Program-made: the position numbers and the translations under genes
Notes under the pieces: model-generated
What the model saw: the letters and a program-made list of their open reading frames with translations, nothing else
The model's database searches: none
Told to the model about the DNA's origin: nothing
Part shown: piece by piece, positions 1-8,185 of the stretch
Layout: each line of letters begins with the position of its first letter
How positions within the stretch are numbered: the first letter of the stretch is position 1
Assembly: GCA_947627075.1 (NCBI GenBank)
Contig: CANQUR010000006.1
Location: 1-28,114 of the forward strand
Direction of reading: 5' to 3'
DNA from: an uncultured Clostridia bacterium
Lineage (GTDB): Bacteria; Bacillota; Clostridia; Christensenellales; Pumilibacteraceae
Length of the DNA: 28,114 nt

Positions 1-179
1 GTTTCGCCGTATCTAAGCAGCGTCTTGTCGTATTTCGCTCCGAGAAGCAACATGATCGCATCTACGATTATGGATTTGCCCGCGCCCGTTTCGCCGCTGA
101 GCACATTCAGCCCCTCGCCGAAATTCAATTCGGCATTACCTATAAGCGCAAGATTTTTTATGACTATGCTTTGTAACAT
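1..179 (-). CDS. recN: DNA repair protein RecN, N-terminal part (cut by window edge)
   Basis: RecN is an SMC-like ATPase that acts in double-strand break repair and recombination. Only the first 59 codons are here. The peptide begins MLQSIVIKNLALIG and carries the Walker A motif GETGAGKS followed by IIVDAI, the standard N-terminal layout of RecN. The ATG at 177-179 lies one base after the argR stop codon, so the two genes are translationally close. The argR-recN order is the usual one in Firmicutes, which supports the call. The rest of the protein (coiled coil, Walker B) is outside the window. Confidence 0.93.
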   Translation of the reverse strand, partial: MLQSIVIKNLALIGNAELNFGEGLNVLSGETGAGKSIIVDAIMLLLGAKYDKTLLRYGE

Positions 180-180
180 A

Positions 181-606
181 CTAACCTATAAGCTCGTATA
201 ATTTTTCTACCGTGTTTTTTGCCGCGGCTTCGCTTTGACACACCGCCATGACGGTATCCTCGCCGGCAACGCATCCGAGCACTTCGCTGTCGTGCATTTT
301 GTCGAGCATGTCGCCCGTAGCATTCGCACAACCGGGCAATGTTTTGATCACCACAATATTGCATGCGATATTTACGGAAAGAACGGCAAGCTTAAAGATG
401 CGTTTTATGCGCTCGTTTACCGAGTCGACTCCCGCCGCTATGTAACGCGTTTTGACAAGCCCGAGTTCCTTGATATCGCGCGAGATAGTCGCTTGCGTAA
501 CGTTGTAGTTGAGCTTTTTAAGCTCGTATGCAAGCTCGTCCTGTGTTTCTATGTTCTTTGTAGAAATAAGTTCGAGTATCTTAATTTGCCTTTCGTTTCT
601 TTCCAT
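181..606 (-). CDS. argR: Arginine repressor ArgR/AhrC
   Basis: Hexameric transcription factor that uses L-arginine as corepressor to control arginine biosynthesis and catabolism. The 141-residue length is near the family norm of about 150. Residues 37-52 (TQATISRDIKELGLVK) are the winged-helix recognition motif. The C-terminal arginine-binding and oligomerisation domain shows KTLPGCA (88-94) and AGEDTVM (114-120), equivalent to the usual GDDT acidic pair with Glu in place of the first Asp. An upstream in-frame ATG exists at 636, but the start at 606 is preceded by AGGAG at good spacing and matches the family N-terminus. It lies 8 bases after nadK and one base before recN. No ARG box was identified nearby. 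Confidence 0.95.
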   Translation of the reverse strand: MERNERQIKILELISTKNIETQDELAYELKKLNYNVTQATISRDIKELGLVKTRYIAAGVDSVNERIKRIFKLAVLSVNIACNIVVIKTLPGCANATGDMLDKMHDSEVLGCVAGEDTVMAVCQSEAAAKNTVEKLYELIG

Positions 607-614
607 TTTCGCTC

Positions 615-1454
615 CTAATTTTCGGTAAGTCCCCAAATATTGAGTTTTGATAATAGCTTATTATAAAAGTTGCTGTCTTTAAGCCTGATGAAACTCAAAG
701 CTTTATCCGATTTATAAAAATAAAGGTTTTCGTTCAAATTGATTTTGGTCACTTCCACCCCGTCCACTATAAGAACGGGATTTTCATACGCACGGCAAAC
801 GGATATTTGCACCTTTTCGTCCGCGTTTACCACCACCGGTCGCGTATGAAGCGAGTGCGAATTTATAGGCGTAAGGCACATGGCGTTTACAGTCGGGCTC
901 ATTATAGGTCCGCCCGCCGAAAGCGAATATGCCGTAGACCCGGTGGGCGTACATACTATAAAACCGTCGCAAGAATATTTGTCAACAAGCTGATTCTCGA
1001 TTTTAACGTCTACCGTGAGCATCTTGGTATCCCTGCGATAAACTATTGCTTCGTTGAGAGCAAGATAAATTTGTCCCGCATATTCGGCGCACAAAAGCGA
1101 CCTTTTATCTATTTTGTACTCGCCGTTTTTTATTACGTCTATTATTCCATCGAGCTTGCCGAGCTCTATTTCCGCCATAAAACCGAGAGTGCCTTTATTT
1201 ACTCCCAAAATGGGAACATTATTTTCTATACATTGACGGGCTACGTTGAGTATAGTTCCGTCGCCGCCTACCGTAAGTAAAAGTTCGAGAGACGCAAAAT
1301 TTTCTTTTTCATATGTTTGACACTGCGGAAAAAATTGTTTGAGGCTTTGAGATATGCAAAAATCTATTTTCGCCGAATTCAAAAGCTCTATTACGGCTTT
1401 TGTGACCGATAAATCGTTATCTTTATATAAGTTGGTATAAATTCCGATAGCCAT
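615..1454 (-). CDS. nadK: NAD kinase
   Basis: Phosphorylates NAD to NADP in the cytoplasm. The sequence shows the GGDGT motif in LLTVGGDGTILNVARQ, the LGVNKGTLGFMAE segment, an NE pair in ALNEAIVYR, and the glycine-rich TPTGSTAYSLSAGGPI signature of ATP-NAD kinases, all in the expected order. The start at 1454 gives 279 residues and has AGGTGA just upstream. A longer in-frame version would run into dxs and lacks this fit. It follows dxs after 22 bases. In many Clostridia a tlyA rRNA methyltransferase gene sits at that junction; it is absent here. Confidence 0.95.
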   Translation of the reverse strand: MAIGIYTNLYKDNDLSVTKAVIELLNSAKIDFCISQSLKQFFPQCQTYEKENFASLELLLTVGGDGTILNVARQCIENNVPILGVNKGTLGFMAEIELGKLDGIIDVIKNGEYKIDKRSLLCAEYAGQIYLALNEAIVYRRDTKMLTVDVKIENQLVDKYSCDGFIVCTPTGSTAYSLSAGGPIMSPTVNAMCLTPINSHSLHTRPVVVNADEKVQISVCRAYENPVLIVDGVEVTKINLNENLYFYKSDKALSFIRLKDSNFYNKLLSKLNIWGLTEN

Positions 1455-1476
1455 ATTGTCACCTATAAAAATTATA

Positions 1477-3285
1477 CTACACTTTTTGCTTGTTTTCAAG
1501 CAAATATAATTCGTTATTGACCATTTTTTGGATATTTTCGCAAGTAAGTCCGGAATCAATGAAGGTCTTTTTGATATTTCTTATATCGCAAAACTCATTT
1601 TTGTGTCCGACAGTTATTACTTTGCATTTTCCGTACAAATAATTTTTTACCGCTTCGCCGAACCCGCCGTGCAAAATATTATCTTCGAGCGTTATAACGG
1701 TGCCGTGAAGAGTATCGAGCAATTCGAAATCGAGCGGCTTTATAAAACGCGCATTGACTATATTTGCGTTCTTTATTTTTACGGCTATTTCGTTTGTCCT
1801 ACCTACCGCAAGCACTGTAACCGGGAAATCTCCGCAAGTAAAAACTTCCCACTTGCCGAGCTTAACTTCGTCATGCGCGAGAAATTCCGAATCATAAGAT
1901 TTGGCATATCTTATAGCCATTGGATGATTGACTTTAAGCGAAAACTTTATAAGCTCTTTAAGTTCCGCTCCATCCTTCGGCGACGCTATTATCAAATTCG
2001 GAATAAGCGACAAATAGCTCAAATCAAAGATCCCTTGATGAGTAATGCCATCTGCGCCAACAGCCCCTGCTCTATCTATAAGAAAAGTAACAGGAAGATC
2101 GTTAAGACAAACGTCATGCAAAACTTGGTCGAAGCCGCGTTGCAAAAAGGTGGAATATACGCCGAAAAACGGTCTGACTCCCCCTTTCGCGAGCCCTGCG
2201 CAAAATGATACGGCATGTTGCTCGGCAATAGCCACATCGAAAAATCTATTCGGGAAACGTTTGGCAAACTCATTGAATTTAAGTCCGTCTGTCATTGCCG
2301 CCGTAATAACGGCTATATTTTCGCTTGCCCCGAGTTCGCAAAGCGTCGAGCCCGCCACTTCGGACATGGATTTTTCACTTCGTTCACCATCGGGCGAAAT
2401 ACCGTGATAGGCGTCCGGATGAAGCTCCGCGTCCTTAAACCCATGACCCTTTTCAGTCAAAAGATGAATTATTACAGGCTTATCCGAAGCCTTTGCAAGC
2501 TCCAACGCGCTTATTATGTCTGATATAATATGCCCGTCGTAAGGTCCGTAATATTTAAGTCCAAAATGCTCGAAAAATTTATTTCCTACTATGCCTTGCT
2601 TTATCTTATTCTTCACGCCGGTCAACGCTTTTACCAAAGGCTTTCCGACAAAAGGCAATCCATTCAAGTCCGTTTTGAAATCGCTTTTTAGTCCCACGAA
2701 GTCCTTGTTGACTCTTAACTTATTAAAATATTTGCTCATTGCGCCCACATTTGGACTGATAGACATTTTGTTGTCGTTTAGAACTATTATCATAGGCGTA
2801 GGTCTATCACCAAGGTCGTTAAGCGCCTCGTAAATTTCTCCGCTTGTAAAAGCGCCGTCACCCACTACGGCTACTATTTTCTCGTTTGTTCCGTTTAAGC
2901 TTCTCGCGCGTGCAAGCCCCAAAGCCATCGAGAGCGACGTGCCGCTATGTCCCGTTATAAAAGGATCGTATTCGCTCTCCTTATTAGACGGAAAGCCCGA
3001 CGCGCCGCTATCGGTACGCAAATTTTCCATAAGCTCGCTCCTACCCGTAATCAGCTTATGCGCATAGGTTTGATGCCCCACGTCCCAAACGACTTTGTCA
3101 AAGGGCATATCGAACACATAATGAAGAGCTATTGTAAGCTCTACGGCACCCAGATTAGAAGCAAGATGACCGCCGTTTTTTTTGGTTATGTTAATGATTT
3201 TTTCACGTAAAAAGGTAGCGTAATCGTTTAATTCGGCAACGCTCATAGATTTCAAATCTGCGCTTTTTACTAAACTATATTCCAT
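1477..3285 (-). CDS. dxs: 1-deoxy-D-xylulose-5-phosphate synthase
   Basis: Condenses pyruvate and glyceraldehyde 3-phosphate to DXP, the first step of the MEP isoprenoid pathway and a source for thiamine and pyridoxal. At 602 residues it is near full family length (about 620). The thiamine diphosphate motif runs from GDG (142-144) to NDN (170-172). Other landmarks are GGHLASNLGAVEL near residue 40, AIAEQHAVSFCAGLAKGG and DRAGAVGADGITHQG in the pyrimidine-binding and C-terminal domains. The gene starts one base after the ispA stop codon, with an AAAGG-like site inside the ispA end, so the two isoprenoid genes are probably co-translated. Confidence 0.96.
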   Translation of the reverse strand: MEYSLVKSADLKSMSVAELNDYATFLREKIINITKKNGGHLASNLGAVELTIALHYVFDMPFDKVVWDVGHQTYAHKLITGRSELMENLRTDSGASGFPSNKESEYDPFITGHSGTSLSMALGLARARSLNGTNEKIVAVVGDGAFTSGEIYEALNDLGDRPTPMIIVLNDNKMSISPNVGAMSKYFNKLRVNKDFVGLKSDFKTDLNGLPFVGKPLVKALTGVKNKIKQGIVGNKFFEHFGLKYYGPYDGHIISDIISALELAKASDKPVIIHLLTEKGHGFKDAELHPDAYHGISPDGERSEKSMSEVAGSTLCELGASENIAVITAAMTDGLKFNEFAKRFPNRFFDVAIAEQHAVSFCAGLAKGGVRPFFGVYSTFLQRGFDQVLHDVCLNDLPVTFLIDRAGAVGADGITHQGIFDLSYLSLIPNLIIASPKDGAELKELIKFSLKVNHPMAIRYAKSYDSEFLAHDEVKLGKWEVFTCGDFPVTVLAVGRTNEIAVKIKNANIVNARFIKPLDFELLDTLHGTVITLEDNILHGGFGEAVKNYLYGKCKVITVGHKNEFCDIRNIKKTFIDSGLTCENIQKMVNNELYLLENKQKV

Positions 3286-3286
3286 T

Positions 3287-4099
3287 TCAAACCTTTCTTC
3301 CGGCAGCTTTCAGCGCCAATTCCTCAAAAAATTTACTGTTTATACCTGACGTAGCAAGTGCATCTATCGCCTTTTGCGTACATATTTTGACTTTTTCCAC
3401 AGCTTTTTCTGTGCCGAATATATATGGATACGATTTTTCGGGCACACTGCCCTTCTCGGCAAGATCCATTAGGTCGTCATAAATTTGAAATGCCAAACCG
3501 AAGTTAAAACAATATTCCTTTAATCCGTCAAGAAATTTTTTATTCAATCCACCCATTATACCGCCCGCCAAAACCGAAGCCCATATTAGATCGCAGGTTT
3601 TCTTACGATAAATATCATATATCTCCGACTTAAAATCCTGCGCACACAACTCCCTTGCTTGCCCGCCTATCACGCCCGAGCCGCCGCTTAATAATGAAAA
3701 CTCGTAGGCCGCCTCCGCCGCTTTCGGATGATTTTTTGCCGCATTAAGCATTAAAGTAAATGCCAAATTCATCAATGCGTCGCCTGTAAGCAACGCAATC
3801 GCCTCGCCGAATTTCTTGTGGCATGTAGGTTTACCTCGGCGGAGTTCGTCGTCATCCATACACGGCAAATCGTCGTGAATAAGCGTGTATTGATGCAAAC
3901 ATTCGATCGCGACCGCAAAATTCATTACCGCTTCATTTGGCTCGTTGCCACCGAGAGCGTATGCTTCCAAAAACATCAACGGTCTCAAACGCTTTCCGCC
4001 GGTGGAAAAGACATATTTCACTGCCGAAAGAAGCGGCTCATCAAAGCTCGCTTTATCAATTGCATCGGCTATCCACTTTTCTATAACCTGCTTATTCAT
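3287..4099 (-). CDS. ispA: Farnesyl/geranyl diphosphate synthase (polyprenyl synthetase)
   Basis: Short-chain trans-prenyltransferase joining DMAPP or GPP with IPP, probably to make farnesyl diphosphate for undecaprenyl and quinone-type lipids. The 270-residue protein has GGKRLRP, the first aspartate-rich motif HDDLPCMDDDELRRGKPTCH, and the second aspartate-rich motif FQIYDDLMDL. It overlaps xseB by 8 bases and is followed by dxs, the usual clostridial arrangement. The exact chain length of the product cannot be read from the sequence; the residues before the first motif (LHQYTLIHDD) fit the FPP synthase class. Confidence 0.93.
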   Translation of the reverse strand: MNKQVIEKWIADAIDKASFDEPLLSAVKYVFSTGGKRLRPLMFLEAYALGGNEPNEAVMNFAVAIECLHQYTLIHDDLPCMDDDELRRGKPTCHKKFGEAIALLTGDALMNLAFTLMLNAAKNHPKAAEAAYEFSLLSGGSGVIGGQARELCAQDFKSEIYDIYRKKTCDLIWASVLAGGIMGGLNKKFLDGLKEYCFNFGLAFQIYDDLMDLAEKGSVPEKSYPYIFGTEKAVEKVKICTQKAIDALATSGINSKFFEELALKAAGRKV

Positions 4100-4286
4100 T
4101 CAAAAGCGCGTCCATATCCGACTTTATCTCGTTTAATTTACCCTTGTATTCTTTTAGTTGCGCCATGCAATCTTTGGTTATATTAAGACCTTCTTCGAAA
4201 AGCTTTATCCCTTCTTCAAGCGAAACGCCGCTTTCCAATTTTGCCGTCATTGCTTCCAATTCCTTAAGTTTTGCTTCTATATCCAT
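4092..4286 (-). CDS. xseB: Exodeoxyribonuclease VII small subunit
   Basis: Small helical subunit that binds XseA to form the single-strand-specific exonuclease VII. It has 64 residues. The N-terminal MDIEAKLKELEAMTAKLESG matches the family signature (FEEALKRLEEIVxxLE), followed by VSLEEGIKLFEEGL. It sits 3 bases after xseA and its 3' end overlaps ispA by 8 bases, as usual for this operon. Confidence 0.92.
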   Translation of the reverse strand: MDIEAKLKELEAMTAKLESGVSLEEGIKLFEEGLNITKDCMAQLKEYKGKLNEIKSDMDALLNE

Positions 4287-4289
4287 TTT

Positions 4290-5522
4290 TTACTCCTTTT
4301 CGTTTACCGTTACACCCAAAACACCGCCGCTCATAACTATTTTGAGTTTATCTCCTACATCTATATCGCCTATACCTTTAACGGGAAAACCGCTCTTCAT
4401 TACCTTCGCATAGCCGTCCGAAAGAATTTTCAATGGACTTGATTTGTCCAAAATAGCCGTCGCATACTTCAGCTCGCGTTCTTTATCGTCAAATATTTTT
4501 TCGGTTTTCGAACGTATCGTATCAAGTTCCTTAACTATTTTATGTTGAGCATCGCTTACCGAATCAAGGTTACAAAAATACAAATTTTTTAAGCTGTCCA
4601 TTATCTTTGCCTTTATTTCGGACGCTTTTCGTTCACAGCCGAGAGCAAGAGCAGACGATAACGTCATAATAAGATTGGCACGCGCGCCCAACAAATTTTC
4701 CGAACACGACCTCATTCTCATAAGGCAATTGTAAAAGCAAGAAAGAAAAGCCTCGTTGTTTCGAACTATCAGTTCTGCCGCTATGCTCGGCGTTCCGGCA
4801 CGAATAGAAGCGGCAAAATCACACAAGGTGTAATTTACTTCATGCCCTATTGCCGAAATTATCGGCAACGGACACGCAAAGACATTTCGAGCTACCGATT
4901 CGGAATTAAAGCAACCGAGATCCTGTTCGGAGCCGCCGCCACGCGCCACCACCGCTACATCATAATTCTTATCACTTAAAAGCATGAGTGCTTTTGATAT
5001 GCTTTGAGGAGCGTCTGTTCCTTGTACCTTCACCCCGTAAATATCCACGTCGAGATAAGAACATCCGTTGCGCTCAAGCACCTCTGTAAAATCATGCCTT
5101 ACAGCACCCTCCGTGCTAGTCACAAGCGCTATTTTTTTTATAAACGGCGGCAGAGATTTGGCATTATCGAATATGCCCTCCTTGCTCAATTTATCTTTCA
5201 ATTCGTTCAACTTTACAAGTTGCTCGCCCTTTCCGACGCTCGAAGCATAAGTAACCACAAATGTAGTTCTGCAACCGCGCGGATAAAATCTGACGCTGCC
5301 GGTGACTCGGATCTTTTCACCTATCGAATACTCTATTTTTGCACCGAATTTAACGCAAAACAAAACACAATCGCCTTCGCTCAAGGTGATATATGTGTTT
5401 CCGCCCGAAAATTTTATTTCGCCGATTTCGCCTTCGACCGTAATATTTTGAAGTATAAGTTCATCGTCGAATACGTTTTTTATATAGTTATTCAGCTGTG
5501 AGACCGAAAGAATTTTATTCAA
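4290..5522 (-). CDS. xseA: Exodeoxyribonuclease VII large subunit
   Basis: Catalytic subunit of exonuclease VII, which digests single-stranded DNA from both ends. The 410 residues contain an N-terminal OB-fold (LQNITVEGEIGEIKFSGGNTY onward), then the catalytic core with LVTSTEGAVRHDF, VARGGGSEQDLGCFNSE and PIISAIGHEVNYTLCDF followed by RAGTPSIAAEL, all diagnostic. A long helical region follows, and the C-terminus has the usual SPLKILSDGYAKV segment. It overlaps folD by 8 bases and precedes xseB by 3 bases. Confidence 0.95.
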   Translation of the reverse strand: MNKILSVSQLNNYIKNVFDDELILQNITVEGEIGEIKFSGGNTYITLSEGDCVLFCVKFGAKIEYSIGEKIRVTGSVRFYPRGCRTTFVVTYASSVGKGEQLVKLNELKDKLSKEGIFDNAKSLPPFIKKIALVTSTEGAVRHDFTEVLERNGCSYLDVDIYGVKVQGTDAPQSISKALMLLSDKNYDVAVVARGGGSEQDLGCFNSESVARNVFACPLPIISAIGHEVNYTLCDFAASIRAGTPSIAAELIVRNNEAFLSCFYNCLMRMRSCSENLLGARANLIMTLSSALALGCERKASEIKAKIMDSLKNLYFCNLDSVSDAQHKIVKELDTIRSKTEKIFDDKERELKYATAILDKSSPLKILSDGYAKVMKSGFPVKGIGDIDVGDKLKIVMSGGVLGVTVNEKE

Positions 5523-6363
5523 GTCTTAAAGCCGCCTTGACTATGTTTTTCAAAAGCATCGCTACCGTCATGGGACCTACGCCGCCCGGTACGGGAGTTA
5601 TATAGCCCGCTACCTTGCTTACCGAATCGAAATCGACGTCACCGAAAAGCTTTCCGTCTTTACGGTTCATTCCTACATCTATAACGACGGCACCTTGTTT
5701 TACCATTTCTCCCGTAATAAGCCCTTTTTTGCCCACAGCTACGACCAAAATATCGGCATGTCGAGAGAAATTCACAAAATTTGCGGTATGCGAATGACAC
5801 ATTGTCACCGTTGCATGATTTTCGAGCAAAAGCAAGGATATCGGCTTACCGACAATGTTGCTCCTACCTATCACTACGGCATTGGCGCCATCCAAATTAA
5901 CGCCCGTAGAGCGAATAAGCTCTATTATCCCGCAAGGAGTACAGGCATTGAGCGACGGATTGCCAAGCATCAAATTGCCTGCATTTTCGGCAAGAAAGCC
6001 GTCCGCATCTTTATTCGCGGAAATGTGAGACAGTACGACGTTTTGCCTAATATGCGGGGGCAACGGAAGTTGAACGAGAATACCGTCAACATTATCGTCG
6101 CAGTTCAATTTTTGTATAAGTTCTATAAGTTCTTCCTCGGTAGTCGACTCCGGAAGCTCATATGAAAAAGATCGAATACAGTTTTCGTTGCAAGCGCTTA
6201 TCTTGTTTCGAACATAAATTTTGCTCGCAAAGTCATCTCCTACCAAAATAACCGCAAGTCCCATTTTGCGACCTTTGCGCTTCCAAAAAGCTTCCGCTTC
6301 CACTTTTACTTGCGCTTTTATTTCAGCCGCTATTTTTCTTCCGTCAATAATTTGAGCGCTCAT
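5515..6363 (-). CDS. folD: Bifunctional methylenetetrahydrofolate dehydrogenase/cyclohydrolase
   Basis: Interconverts 5,10-methylene-THF, 5,10-methenyl-THF and 10-formyl-THF, supplying one-carbon units. The 282-residue protein has full family length. Motifs in order: VGDDFASKIYVRNK (catalytic Tyr/Lys region), DGILVQLPLPPHI, ADGFLAENAGNL, CTPCGIIELI, the Rossmann segment VVIGRSNIVGKPISLLLLE, VIDVGMNR and ITPVPGGVGPMTVAMLLKN. It overlaps nusB by 4 bases and xseA by 8 bases within one operon. Confidence 0.96.
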   Translation of the reverse strand: MSAQIIDGRKIAAEIKAQVKVEAEAFWKRKGRKMGLAVILVGDDFASKIYVRNKISACNENCIRSFSYELPESTTEEELIELIQKLNCDDNVDGILVQLPLPPHIRQNVVLSHISANKDADGFLAENAGNLMLGNPSLNACTPCGIIELIRSTGVNLDGANAVVIGRSNIVGKPISLLLLENHATVTMCHSHTANFVNFSRHADILVVAVGKKGLITGEMVKQGAVVIDVGMNRKDGKLFGDVDFDSVSKVAGYITPVPGGVGPMTVAMLLKNIVKAALRLE

Positions 6364-6764
6364 TTATGCTCCTCCATATTCTTTATGACAGACGCCAAAA
6401 TTCCGTTTATATAACTCGCGCTCTTTTCGGTGGAATAAATTTTCGAAAGTTCCAAAGCTTCGTTTACCGACACCTTATACGGAATATCATCCATGTAAAG
6501 TATCTCGAATATCGCGACATATAGCAAAGCCCTATCGACTTTATATAATCTGTCGAAATCATATGCCCGAGCATATTTTTTTACTATTTCTTCAAGTTTT
6601 TGCTTGTTTTCGACTATGCCGTAAAATACTTTATCGAAATATTCTTTTTCGTCCTCGTTTATATCTTGCGTCAAAGCGTTTACAGTCAAATCATTGACTT
6701 CACCGCAAATGTCGGTTTCGTAAACAAGCTTAAAAACATTTTCTCTTATGGTCCTTCTGCTCAT
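6360..6764 (-). CDS. nusB: Transcription antitermination factor NusB
   Basis: RNA-binding all-helical protein that joins NusE/S10 at boxA during rRNA antitermination. It has 134 residues. The N-terminus SRRTIRENVFKLVYETD matches the RRxARExAlQaLYq signature, and the C-terminal half has DRALLYVAIFEILYMDDIPYKVSVNEALELSK, typical of NusB. GGAG lies 6 bases before the ATG. The 34-base gap from asp23 is largely occupied by a strong hairpin (see separate entry). The next gene, folD, overlaps it by 4 bases. Confidence 0.94.
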   Translation of the reverse strand: MSRRTIRENVFKLVYETDICGEVNDLTVNALTQDINEDEKEYFDKVFYGIVENKQKLEEIVKKYARAYDFDRLYKVDRALLYVAIFEILYMDDIPYKVSVNEALELSKIYSTEKSASYINGILASVIKNMEEHK

Positions 6765-6783
6765 AGTATCTCCATAAACGAAT

Positions 6784-6808
6784 TACCCTATAGAAAATCT
6801 ATAGGGTA
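6784..6808 (-). promoter_or_regulatory. Perfect 10-bp hairpin overlapping the asp23 stop, before nusB
   Basis: The arms taccctatag (6784-6793) and ctatagggta (6799-6808) are exact reverse complements around a 5-base loop. In the minus-strand transcript the asp23 stop codon UAG forms the end of the first arm. The second arm is followed by AUUCGUUU, which is not a U-tract, so an ordinary intrinsic terminator is unlikely. An RNA processing or stabilising hairpin, or a protein-binding dyad, are the alternatives. The structure is seen in the sequence; the role is not known. Confidence 0.6.
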
Positions 6809-7131
6809 TTCGCCTCACTGTTGTTTTCGTGGAAATCAACGCCCAAAATATTGACGTCTATCTTACCTACTTTATAGGTAGTGCTTGTTTCTACGTTGCG
6901 TTTAATATTGCTTTGGATCCTAAAGGCAACGTCGGCGCAGCTCACGCCATATAAAACATTTATGCCGACTCTGACATTCACAGTATCCCCTACAACATCG
7001 ATCTTTACGCCCTTTCCGCTGATAGAACCAACTCCACTTATCTCTTGCGTGGCAAGCTGAACTATGGAGAGCAAGACATGATTGCCGTAAACAATATCGC
7101 CATCCGAATCAATATTGATCAAATTCTTCAT
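6799..7131 (-). CDS. Asp23/Gls24 family protein
   Basis: 110-residue member of the Asp23/Gls24 (DUF322) family, cytoplasmic proteins linked to envelope homeostasis in Firmicutes. Evidence is the typical order IVYGNHVLLSIVQLATQEIS-GVGSISGKG, then VNVRVGINVLYGVSCADVAFRIQSNIKRNVE, and a final strand KVGKIDVNILGVDF. The location between spoIIIAH and nusB is the standard place for this family in Clostridia. A promoter-like site lies just upstream. The Shine-Dalgarno match (GTGGG) is weak. The stop codon is inside a strong hairpin. Confidence 0.88.
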   Translation of the reverse strand: MKNLINIDSDGDIVYGNHVLLSIVQLATQEISGVGSISGKGVKIDVVGDTVNVRVGINVLYGVSCADVAFRIQSNIKRNVETSTTYKVGKIDVNILGVDFHENNSEANTL

Positions 7132-7161
7132 TTACAATACCCACTTTGACTTTATATGGAT

Positions 7162-7190
7162 ATTTTAGCACAAGAAGAATAAAAATGCAA
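7162..7190 (-). promoter_or_regulatory. Sigma-A-type promoter for asp23-nusB-folD cluster
   Basis: Minus-strand TTGCAT (7185-7190), 17-base spacer, TAAAAT (7162-7167) with an extended TG one base before the -10. It begins 10 bases or fewer before the end of spoIIIAH and predicts a start near 7155, 24 bases upstream of the asp23 ATG. It would let the housekeeping genes be expressed without sporulation. Confidence 0.65.
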
Positions 7191-7199
7191 TTGATTTGG

Positions 7200-7691
7200 T
7201 TATTCTACCGGAATAATTCTGACATCGAATGACGTTTTATCGGTTTCGGTAACGATTATCTCGGTGATTTGCGTTGCCTGTTCCTCGGTAAGTTCGGCTG
7301 CTTTTACTATAACGTTTATGCTCTCGGTGGAATTCGTGACCACGACATCATCGAAACCGAGCGCTTTTATAAGACCTTCGAGTACGAGCTCGAGTTCCAT
7401 ATTTTGCGTCAATTCAAGCTTGCTGTTCTTCGCCTTTTCAACTGCTTCGGAATCGTTCGCAGAATTGTTAATTATAGCGTCGAGATACATTATAGTTTGC
7501 TCTCTTGTCTCCGCGCGATCGGTTCGATATGTATCGAAAAAGCTCATGGAGCTTGCGTCTGTACCGCCGTTATTTCCACCGCCGCTTGCGCTTATTGCAT
7601 TGCCGTTCAACACAATGTTCAATACACCGGTCACGATCAAAAGAGCAAGCATTCCGCACAAAATAAATATCTTTTTCTTTTTACTTAACAT
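7200..7691 (-). CDS. spoIIIAH: Stage III sporulation protein AH
   Basis: Mother-cell ring protein that pairs with forespore SpoIIQ to form the feeding channel during engulfment. Residues about 5-26 form a single membrane anchor (IFILCGMLALLIVTGVLNIV), then a Gly/Ser linker, then a C-terminal YscJ/FliF-like ring-building domain ending in TSFDVRIIPVE. The start at 7691 is chosen because GGAGG lies 8 bases upstream; an ATG 15 bases earlier has no ribosome site. At 163 residues it is shorter than the 218 of Bacillus subtilis, mostly through a shorter linker region. Last gene of the spoIIIA operon. Confidence 0.9.
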   Translation of the reverse strand: MLSKKKKIFILCGMLALLIVTGVLNIVLNGNAISASGGGNNGGTDASSMSFFDTYRTDRAETREQTIMYLDAIINNSANDSEAVEKAKNSKLELTQNMELELVLEGLIKALGFDDVVVTNSTESINVIVKAAELTEEQATQITEIIVTETDKTSFDVRIIPVE

Positions 7692-7708
7692 ATGAGAATC
7701 CTCCATAA

Positions 7709-8185
7709 TTATTTACTCATTCCAAAAACCAAAACTTTATCCGTAGTGATGTCCATCAATGTGGATATTGCCATTATTATATCTATCTTCGTTTTCGCAT
7801 TATTACCTCCTTCACATATTATCAAAACACCGATCGCACGAGGATAAATCTCCTTTAGCACCACAGGGCCTCCGGATGATTGAACCACTTGAGAGGATGT
7901 TGAATTTCCGTTAACGGTAGTGTTTTGTGCAGTCACAATTTCAACTCCCGACGACCAATTTATAACTACTTCGGACTTACCTACGCCATCCATTTTGGAA
8001 ATTGCATTTTCTATCCTATTTTGCATTTCGCTACAATAATCGTCGATATTCGTCGTGCCTGTCTTTTGGGTTTGCGGTGAAGAAAAAGATGAAAAATATA
8101 TTATGAGCATTACCGCGACGGCAACCACGGCGAGAATGATCTCTTTGTGTTTAAGTCCCTTTAGCTTTTCTATAAACTTATTCAT
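7709..8185 (-). CDS. spoIIIAG: Stage III sporulation protein AG
   Basis: Forms the large ring of the SpoIIIA-SpoIIQ complex in the mother-cell membrane. It has 158 residues with one membrane helix (about 15-33, IILAVVAVAVMLIIYF), then an exposed domain with a variable insert (NTTVNGNSTSSQVVQSSGG) and the conserved YPRAIGVLIICEGG segment followed by KIDIIMAISTLMDITTDKVLVF. This last part is diagnostic of SpoIIIAG. It overlaps spoIIIAF by 8 bases and is 17 bases ahead of spoIIIAH. Confidence 0.93.
   Translation of the reverse strand: MNKFIEKLKGLKHKEIILAVVAVAVMLIIYFSSFSSPQTQKTGTTNIDDYCSEMQNRIENAISKMDGVGKSEVVINWSSGVEIVTAQNTTVNGNSTSSQVVQSSGGPVVLKEIYPRAIGVLIICEGGNNAKTKIDIIMAISTLMDITTDKVLVFGMSK

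Noticed and set aside
235..618. Plus-strand open frame of 127 codons opposite argR
   Set aside because: It mirrors argR, lacks a ribosome site and has no family features; argR is certain.
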